5,580 nucleotides of DNA from an uncultured Myxococcales bacterium (GTDB lineage Bacteria > Myxococcota_A > UBA9042). Position 1 is the stretch's first letter; every line of letters starts with the position of its first letter. The DNA lies in NCBI GenBank assembly GCA_937915965.1, contig CALGHC010000562.1, forward strand, positions 1 to 5,580. The letters run 5' to 3'. A program made the position numbers and the translations under genes. This document shows positions 1 to 5,580 of this stretch, one piece after another. The notes under the pieces are model-generated. The model worked only from the letters and a program-made list of their open reading frames with translations, ran no database searches and was not told where the DNA came from.

Positions 1-2627
1 ACCAGATCGCGGGCGTCGCGGGCGGCGGCCAGCGCCTTGCGGGCGTGGGCGACAGCGCGCTCGCCCTCGCCGGTCTCGCGGTACGCGCCGGCGATGCGCA
101 TCGACAGGTCGGCGGAGAGGGCCGGGTGAGGCAATAGAGGCAGGTCGCGGCTTGCGGCGAGCCACTCCTCAAGAGCGCGATGCACGTCGCCTAGGCTATG
201 GTGGACGTCGCCCAACGCCCGCCGCAGCGACGGCAGCTGCTCTTGGGCGATCGGCAGGCGGGTCCGCGAGATCGCCTCGATCTGTTGTCCAAGGGGCGCG
301 ACCGCGCCGTCGGCGCGACCCAGCCGGGCCTCGGCGCTGGCCCACTCCACCAGCAGCGGCAGGCCGAGCTTGCACCAGTTCTGTTCACGCAAACCAGGCA
401 GCTCGCGTAGCCGCTCGACGGCTTCGCGAGCGGCCATGCTCGCCTGCTCGTCGTCGCCCAGGGCCCTGAGACAAGCCACCTGGCCCAGGGCGGCCTCGGC
501 GAGACTCAACGTCGCCTCGGTGACCTCACCTGTGGCGGCGAGACGACGGCAGAATCCAGCGGCCTGCTCGTAAGCTTCGATCGCCTCCGTGAGTGCGCCG
601 ATGCTGCGCATGGCTTCGGCAGCCTCGCGGGCGTGTGTTGCTGCCATGCCCAGGTCACCGGCGGCAGCCTCGACCGGCGCCAGGCGAGCCGACCAGACGC
701 GCGGCCGTTCTACAGCGCGCGCGTGCAGCCAGCCCAGCGCCCGGGTCAGATCGACCGTCCCGTCGCTGCCGCTCTCCAGGATCGCCTCAGGAATGTCGCC
801 AAGCAGATACTCGACCTGATTGGACAGCCGACTCGCAGCGAGTGGACGCAGCGCCCCCATGGCGACAAGACGCGCCAGCTCCTGCTCGGTCGAGTAGCCC
901 AGCGCGGCCTCGATCAGGTCCGGCCAGACGGGCGAACCGATGCGGGCAGCTGCCTGAATGACCGAGCGCAGGGCCGGATCCTCAAGCTTGCGCGAGAGGT
1001 TGTTGTCGCGCGAGGGGATCCGCGCGATCGAACCCGCCGAGACCATCCCCGACAGGCCCTCCGGGACTTCGTCGTTGCGCGACAGCCAGCCGGTAACGAC
1101 CAGCACGGGCATGGTGCCCAGCTGCCGCACCAAGCGCCGTAGAAAATCGCATTCGGAGTCGGTCAGGTTCTCGACGTGCTCAAGCAGCAGCACCAGGCTG
1201 CCTCGACCTGCGATCGCGCGCAGCACATCGGCGAGCGCGGCGCCGCCGGCCATGCGCGCCACCTCGGGCACAGCACGGGCGTGCGAAAGGTGGGGCGAAT
1301 CGGGGAAGTCGACGTTGAGAAAGAGGCCGACGAGATGTGCCACCTGGCTCGCGCGTCCTGGCCGGTCGGGCATGAGCCCCTGCACCCAGCGCAGCAGCTT
1401 GCGTCGCGCCATCGAGGGCGGGTCGTCGTCGAAGACCCCAGCGCGAACGCGAACCTCCTCAAAGAGACAGGCGAGCGGGACTCGCCCCTCGGGCGGTGGC
1501 ACGCGCACCCGTACGACCACCGGCATATCGGCACGGCTCGAGACCAGCGTGGTGAAGGTGTCGAGGGCCTCGTAGAGCATGCCGGGGGCGCGCGAGACGA
1601 CACCCATCAGCTCCACCCGAACCCGCTCTTTGGCTCGCTCGAGGCGATCCTCGAGGATGTCGAGCGTGGGGCCGACGGTCGAAGCGTGGCGGGCGCGCGG
1701 CCGCCGATCGGCCTGAGCCGTTGACGGCTGCTGGGCACGGGCGGCGTCGACGCCCTCCAGCTTGCTCAGCTCCTCAAGAAACTCGCGCGCGTCTGTGGGG
1801 CGGTCGTCCGCGTCCTTGGAGAGGACGCGTTGCACGAACGCCTCGGCCTGGGGGGGGAAGCGCAGATCGGCGCGGCGTTGCGCCAAAGATACAGGCGGTT
1901 GCAGCTGATGAGCGCGCAGGAAATCTTGTGGGGTCTCGCCATCGACCGGCAAGAAGCCCGTCGCCATCTCGTAGAGGATCACGCCAAGCGAGTACAGGTC
2001 GCTGACCGGCCCAACGTCGTGGCCCGCGGCTTGTTCGGGGCTCATGTAGGCCGGCGTACCGAGCACGAGGCGGGCCTGTGTGAGGCGTGGGTTGTTGCTG
2101 CTGCCGGCGGACTCGATGTGCTTGGCGAGGCCGAGGTCGACCACCTTGACGTAGTCGTCGACCGATCCGATGCGGGTGAGCAGGATATTGTCCGGCTTCA
2201 GGTCGCGGTGAATGATGCCCAGATCGTGCGCCTCGACGAGGGCCTCGGCGACCCGTTGGGTGATCCGAACCGCGCGCGCCAAGGGCAGCCATCGCTCGCG
2301 GTCAAGGACATCGCCAAGCGACTCGCCGTCGATGTACTCCATCGCGATGTAGGTCTTGCCCGTGTCAGTGGCGCCAATCGAGTAGACGGTGGCGACGAAC
2401 GGGGAGCGGATTCGGGCGAGAACCCTTGCCTCCTGCAAAAACCTCTCATCGGCCTGAAGCTGGCGCGCGAGATCGCTGCGCAGGACCTTCAACGCGACGG
2501 GGCGGCCCAGGCGGATGTCCTCTGCCTCGTACACTGCCCCCATGCCGCCGCGGCCAATCAGGCGCACGACGCGGTACATGTTGTCGACCAATGACGCGAC
2601 AGCAAGCTCTTCGTCAGGCCGCTGCAT
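1..2627 (-). CDS. Ser/Thr protein kinase with degenerate PknK-like ATPase region and TPR-like repeats (3' end beyond window)
   Basis: The frame is open from the ATG at 2627 to the window edge: 875 codons plus two bases, no stop. Residues about 18-283 form a Hanks-type kinase that should phosphorylate protein Ser/Thr. It shows the glycine loop GRGGMGAVY (25-33), VALK with K47, probable helix-C E66, HRDLKPDN (140-147, catalytic D142), DLG in place of DFG (164-166), GTPAYMSPEQ (190-199), D210 and R276, so it looks active. Residues about 335-515 resemble the ATPase of PknK-like proteins (FPDSP at 441-445, a Walker-B-like strand at 478-483), but the P-loop position (342-349) lacks GK[ST]. Residues about 630-875 are Ala/Leu/Glu-rich paired helices resembling TPRs, probably for protein binding. 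No signal peptide or membrane segment is visible, so it is probably cytoplasmic. Partners and targets are unknown. The start may instead be the in-frame GTG at 2645, adding six residues. Kinase assignment is firm; the other domains were judged by eye. Confidence 0.93.
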   Translation of the reverse strand, partial: MQRPDEELAVASLVDNMYRVVRLIGRGGMGAVYEAEDIRLGRPVALKVLRSDLARQLQADERFLQEARVLARIRSPFVATVYSIGATDTGKTYIAMEYIDGESLGDVLDRERWLPLARAVRITQRVAEALVEAHDLGIIHRDLKPDNILLTRIGSVDDYVKVVDLGLAKHIESAGSSNNPRLTQARLVLGTPAYMSPEQAAGHDVGPVSDLYSLGVILYEMATGFLPVDGETPQDFLRAHQLQPPVSLAQRRADLRFPPQAEAFVQRVLSKDADDRPTDAREFLEELSKLEGVDAARAQQPSTAQADRRPRARHASTVGPTLDILEDRLERAKERVRVELMGVVSRAPGMLYEALDTFTTLVSSRADMPVVVRVRVPPPEGRVPLACLFEEVRVRAGVFDDDPPSMARRKLLRWVQGLMPDRPGRASQVAHLVGLFLNVDFPDSPHLSHARAVPEVARMAGGAALADVLRAIAGRGSLVLLLEHVENLTDSECDFLRRLVRQLGTMPVLVVTGWLSRNDEVPEGLSGMVSAGSIARIPSRDNNLSRKLEDPALRSVIQAAARIGSPVWPDLIEAALGYSTEQELARLVAMGALRPLAASRLSNQVEYLLGDIPEAILESGSDGTVDLTRALGWLHARAVERPRVWSARLAPVEAAAGDLGMAATHAREAAEAMRSIGALTEAIEAYEQAAGFCRRLAATGEVTEATLSLAEAALGQVACLRALGDDEQASMAAREAVERLRELPGLREQNWCKLGLPLLVEWASAEARLGRADGAVAPLGQQIEAISRTRLPIAQEQLPSLRRALGDVHHSLGDVHRALEEWLAASRDLPLLPHPALSADLSMRIAGAYRETGEGERAVAHARKALAAARDARDL

Positions 2628-2632
2628 CGAGT

Positions 2633-2658
2633 TCCTGTCAGCCACGGTCGAACGCTCC
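2633..2658 (-). promoter_or_regulatory. Two alternative ribosome binding sites for the kinase gene
   Basis: Two start choices each have a Shine-Dalgarno-like sequence. GGAG at 2655-2658 lies 9 nt before the GTG at 2645. AGGA at 2633-2636 lies 5 nt before the ATG at 2627. Both starts are in frame and both leave the kinase domain whole. I used the ATG for residue numbering. No other ATG, GTG or TTG occurs in frame between the upstream stop at 2781-2783 and the GTG. Confidence 0.5.
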
Positions 2659-2686
2659 GCGCGGTGGGGGGGCCTCGGCAGGCCGC

Positions 2687-2715
2687 AGGTTAGTTGACCG
2701 CACGCGCAGCGGCAA
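2687..2715 (-). promoter_or_regulatory. Weak sigma70-like promoter candidate upstream of the kinase gene
   Basis: On the minus strand TTGCCG (2715-2710, 4 of 6 matches to TTGACA) is followed after 17 nt by TAACCT (2692-2687, 3 of 6 matches to TATAAT). The -10 candidate sits in the only AT-richer patch of this gap, about 40 nt before the GTG start. The match is poor and promoter consensus in the likely host is uncertain, so this is only the best candidate seen. Confidence 0.22.
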
Positions 2716-2730
2716 GCCGGGGCCGGCTCG
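2713..2730 (-). terminator. GC-rich stem-loop between the DUF167 gene and the kinase gene
   Basis: The minus strand reads CGAGCCG, a GCCC loop, then CGGCTTG. This is a 7-bp stem including one G-U pair with a tetraloop, starting about 50 nt after the DUF167 stop. There is no U-tract after it, so it does not fit a classical intrinsic terminator. It could attenuate readthrough from the ruv genes or be chance in GC-rich DNA. It overlaps the -35 element of the promoter candidate. Confidence 0.3.
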
Positions 2731-2780
2731 AAGGGCCATCGAACGAGCGCGATGAACGATAGCCACGAGCCAAGCGGAGC

Positions 2781-3092
2781 CTAGCCAGTCGCAATCAAAG
2801 CCGTCGAGATCGCCTGCTCGACCTGGTGCAGGGGCGCGTCGATGTCGACTCGCTTGTCGCGCGAGCCAGCCCCGAGGCCGATTCGGACAGCGCTCGGGCG
2901 CACCCCGACGAGCGCAGCGAAGAGCGCGACCACCGCGCGATTCGCCTTGCCATCGACCGGCGGTGCGTCGACCGCGATGCGCAAGCGCGGACCATACATG
3001 CCGCGCAAACCCGGCCGACGCGCGCCAGGCTGGACCCGCACGGCTACGCGCACGTCACCGTCGCTACCCGAGATGGCCTGTCCGCAGGGCAT
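2781..3092 (-). CDS. DUF167 / YggU-family small protein
   Basis: The 103-residue product matches the DUF167 (YggU-like) family, widespread in bacteria and also found in eukaryotes, whose biochemical role is not established. Visible hallmarks are the early strand VRVAVRVQPGA (14-24), the signature APPVDGKAN (43-51) and the basic stretch GAGSRDKRV (74-82). The length is typical of a single-domain family member. The first ten or so residues (MPCGQAISGS) are an extension before the domain. The ATG at 3092 is preceded by GAGG with 6 nt spacing (3099-3102). It begins 18 bp after the ruvB stop, so it probably shares the ruv transcript. That position does not by itself prove a recombination role. No membrane segment or signal peptide is seen. 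Family assignment is firm; function is unknown. Confidence 0.9.
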   Translation of the reverse strand: MPCGQAISGSDGDVRVAVRVQPGARRPGLRGMYGPRLRIAVDAPPVDGKANRAVVALFAALVGVRPSAVRIGLGAGSRDKRVDIDAPLHQVEQAISTALIATG

Positions 3093-3110
3093 GAGCAGCC
3101 TCGGTGCGCT

Positions 3111-4205
<1,095 letters not shown>

Positions 4206-4279
4206 CAGTGAGGCGTCCTGGGCTGGGGGAAGACCGGATAGTTGCCCGGCCAGACGGGCAGATCGGCGAGCGCAGGGCG
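4206..4279 (-). other. ruvA-ruvB gap with a short perfect inverted repeat
   Basis: This 74-bp gap breaks the otherwise tight spacing. It contains a perfect 6-bp inverted repeat, TGCCCG (4243-4248) and CGGGCA (4255-4260), around a 6-nt loop. On the minus strand no U-tract follows, so it is not a convincing terminator. It might be an RNA-stabilising or translation-modulating hairpin, or chance. No clear promoter is seen here. Confidence 0.3.
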
Positions 4280-4888
4280 CTAGGTCTGGCGCAGGGTAGC
4301 GAGCGCGGAGCGTATCAGCGTGGTCAATTCATCGGAAGCGCCTTCCTCAAGTGCGACCTGAACGGCTGCCTCGGCGGTCCGACGCGGGTATCCGAGATGG
4401 ACGAGCGCGCTAACCGCCTCGCCGTGACTGGCGGCACGCCGGCCGCGATCGGACGCCGTCGGGCCCTCATCGGCGCCCATGAGGAGCTCCACTGGCAGGC
4501 GGTCGCGAAGTTTGACGATGATCAACTCGGCCGTGCGCTTGCCGATGCCCTTTGCCCGACACAGGCTGGCCACATCGTCGCGCTGCACCGCCGTTGCCAA
4601 CTCGCTGGGCTCTAGCACCGAGAGCAGCGACATGGCCCCCTTTGGGCCCACGCCCGACACGGCGACCAGGCTGCGAAACAGCTCGCGGCCTGAGCGGCCG
4701 CGAAAGCCGTACAACAGAAACGCGTCCTCGCGGATCTGGGTATGAATCCAAAGCTCTACCTCGTCACCCGGAGCGCAGGCGGCGAGGTCGTGGTCTCCCA
4801 GAAAGACGCGGTAGCCGACGCCGCGCACATCCAGCACCAGATGATCCGCCTCGCAGACCACGCAGCGGCCATTGAGCCAGCCGATCAT
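4280..4888 (-). CDS. ruvA: Holliday junction-binding protein RuvA
   Basis: RuvA forms tetramers that clamp the four-way junction in a square-planar form and load RuvB. The 202-residue product has the usual three domains and usual length. The N-terminal OB fold (about 1-63) starts MIGWLNG and carries GVGYRV (23-28) and the acidic pin REDA (53-56; E54, D55) that helps separate strands at the crossover, followed by LLYGF. The two helix-hairpin-helix DNA-binding motifs are SGVGPKGA (78-85) and KGIGKRTAELII (113-124). After a flexible linker (about 136-154), the C-terminal RuvB-contacting domain (about 155-200) includes HLGYPRRTAEAAV (164-176). The start is certain: its ATG overlaps the ruvC stop as ATGA and has a strong AGGAGG upstream. 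The overlap implies coupled translation with ruvC. Confidence 0.98.
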   Translation of the reverse strand: MIGWLNGRCVVCEADHLVLDVRGVGYRVFLGDHDLAACAPGDEVELWIHTQIREDAFLLYGFRGRSGRELFRSLVAVSGVGPKGAMSLLSVLEPSELATAVQRDDVASLCRAKGIGKRTAELIIVKLRDRLPVELLMGADEGPTASDRGRRAASHGEAVSALVHLGYPRRTAEAAVQVALEEGASDELTTLIRSALATLRQT

Positions 4889-5556
4889 CGTCCCCTCCTC
4901 TTGCGCCGACCGGCGGGCGATGCGCTCTGTACCACCGCCGCGTACCAGGCTTGGGACGCCGTCATCGGCCTCGCGGCGGCTTCGGCGACGGCCGCGTTGA
5001 CCGTTTGGGACGAACCTTCCACCACCGGAGCGAATGAGACAGCGCGGGCGTGAGCAAGAGCGACAGCGAGCGCGTCCGCCTCGTCTTCTTGGAGCGGTTC
5101 GCTCAGCTCCAGCAGCAACGCGACCATCGCCCCGACCTGATCCTTGGTCGCCCTGCCACTGCCGGTCACGTGGCGCTTGACGAGGGCCGGGGCGTACTCG
5201 CGCACCGCGATCGAACGCGCCGCCGCGAGCGCGATCGGAACGCCGCGCGCCTGGCCAAGGACCAGGGCAGTGCGCGGGTTGTCGCGGACAAACGCGGTCT
5301 CGACGGCGACCTCGTCGGGCTCGTAGCGGTCGAGGAGACCCTCGACCTCGCGCAAGATAACCCCCAGGCGTTCAGGCAGGGGCAGGCGGGCGTCGAGGCG
5401 GATGACGCCGCTGGCGACTCGACGCACCTGCTCACCGACGCAGCCAACGACACCCCAGCCCATTCGTCGAGATCCGGGATCGATGCCGAGAACTGCCGCG
5501 ACGCGCGTCGACACCGGAGTCGCGGGGAGCTCATTGGTCGGCTTGCTCGGTGACAT
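4885..5556 (-). CDS. ruvC: Crossover junction endodeoxyribonuclease RuvC
   Basis: RuvC is the dimeric, Mg-dependent resolvase that nicks two opposing strands of a Holliday junction to finish recombinational repair. The RNase H-like core shows all four acidic catalytic positions: D26 in GIDPGSRRMGWG (24-35), E86 in VETAFV (85-90), and D158 and D161 in EDEADALAVALAHAR (157-171). KRHVTGSGRATKDQV (127-141) is the conserved basic DNA-contact segment. At 223 residues it is about 50 longer than E. coli RuvC (173). There is an 18-residue N-terminal lead and a C-terminal tail from about 172 that is Ala/Val/Ser-rich and ends in RRKRRGR. The ATG at 5556 has AAGGA 5 nt upstream. A GTG at codon 15 could be an alternative start but lacks a clear ribosome site. 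The gene overlaps ruvA by 4 bp and is first of the ruv set here. Confidence 0.97.
   Translation of the reverse strand: MSPSKPTNELPATPVSTRVAAVLGIDPGSRRMGWGVVGCVGEQVRRVASGVIRLDARLPLPERLGVILREVEGLLDRYEPDEVAVETAFVRDNPRTALVLGQARGVPIALAAARSIAVREYAPALVKRHVTGSGRATKDQVGAMVALLLELSEPLQEDEADALAVALAHARAVSFAPVVEGSSQTVNAAVAEAAARPMTASQAWYAAVVQSASPAGRRKRRGR
4894..4899 (-). promoter_or_regulatory. Strong Shine-Dalgarno for ruvA inside the ruvC C-terminus
   Basis: A full AGGAGG lies 5 nt before the ruvA ATG. It is formed by two adjacent AGG arginine codons in the last codons of ruvC (Arg-Lys-Arg-Arg-Gly-Arg, then stop). Together with the ATGA overlap it fixes the ruvA start and supports translational coupling. 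Confidence 0.85.
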
Positions 5557-5580
5557 CGCTTTCCTTGGCCCACGGCGGCC
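5531..5580 (-). CDS. Possible C-terminal end of an upstream gene overlapping ruvC (partial)
   Basis: One minus-strand frame is open from the window edge and stops at TGA (5533-5531), 26 nt inside ruvC. It would encode a tail reading PPWAKESDVTEQADQ. The charged, Gln/Asp/Glu-rich end is plausible for a real C-terminus, and short overlaps fit this compact cluster. With only 16 codons visible I cannot name the product. In many bacteria yebC precedes ruvC, but nothing here confirms or excludes it. The frame could be non-coding. Confidence 0.25.
   Translation of the reverse strand, partial: PPWAKESDVTEQADQ
5562..5566 (-). promoter_or_regulatory. Shine-Dalgarno for ruvC
   Basis: AAGGA lies 5 nt before the ATG at 5556 and favours this start over the GTG at codon 15 (5514). 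Only 24 bp upstream of ruvC are in the window, too few to judge a promoter or an SOS (LexA) operator. Confidence 0.6.

Noticed and set aside
164..388. Plus-strand frames opposite the helical-repeat region as small genes
   Set aside because: They lie antisense to the continuing kinase frame, have low-complexity Arg/Ala/Pro products, and show no convincing ribosome site.
958..1724. Overlapping plus-strand open frames opposite the ATPase-like region
   Set aside because: Their products are Arg/Ser/Thr-rich translations without domain features, and the minus frame is continuous and makes sense through this region.
1774..2292. Minus-strand open frame out of register with the kinase, suggesting a frameshift
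   Set aside because: Reading the kinase frame codon by codon gives exactly 875 codons plus two bases from 2627 to 1 with no stop and with coherent motifs on both sides, so no frameshift is needed.
1830..2594. Plus-strand open frame (254 codons) opposite the kinase domain
   Set aside because: The minus strand here encodes an unmistakable kinase with all catalytic motifs. The plus-strand product has no recognisable domain and is explained by codon-position mirroring.
4243..4260. Inverted repeat between ruvA and ruvB as an intrinsic terminator
   Set aside because: The stem is only 6 bp and no U-tract follows. Terminating between ruvA and ruvB would also be surprising. It is kept only as a low-confidence hairpin.

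Overview
This window is GC-rich (roughly two-thirds G+C by eye) and tightly coded. Every gene I can support lies on the minus strand, so genes read from high to low coordinates. The combination of GC content, ruvC-ruvA-ruvB order, a DUF167 gene directly after ruvB, and a large soluble Hanks-type Ser/Thr kinase joined to an ATPase-like module and helical repeats suggests a deltaproteobacterial lineage, most likely Myxococcota. This taxonomic guess is an inference from gene content.

Layout in transcription order: the last codons of a possible upstream gene (5580-5531, weak call); ruvC, the Holliday junction resolvase (5556-4885); ruvA, the junction-binding subunit (4888-4280), sharing ATGA with the ruvC stop; a 74-bp gap; ruvB, the branch-migration motor (4205-3111); a DUF167/YggU-family gene (3092-2781), 18 bp after ruvB; a 153-bp gap with a stem-loop and a weak promoter candidate; then a large kinase gene (start 2627 or 2645) that stays open to position 1 and runs off the window.

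The three ruv genes encode the complete RuvABC resolvasome. RuvA binds the four-way junction, RuvB hexamers pump the DNA through it, and RuvC cuts it. All key catalytic residues are visible. The ruvA Shine-Dalgarno sequence is written into the last codons of ruvC, which points to translational coupling.

The kinase protein has 875 complete codons in the window. It reads as an intact Ser/Thr kinase domain, then a region that aligns by eye with the AAA/STAND-type ATPase of PknK-like proteins but has lost the Walker A lysine and Ser/Thr, then TPR-like helical repeats. This is the least ordinary object in the window: an apparently active kinase carrying a probable pseudo-ATPase. I see no mobile element, CRISPR array, tRNA or rRNA, and no evidence of a wholly new system. 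The plus strand has long open frames, but they look like antisense shadows of the minus-strand genes.
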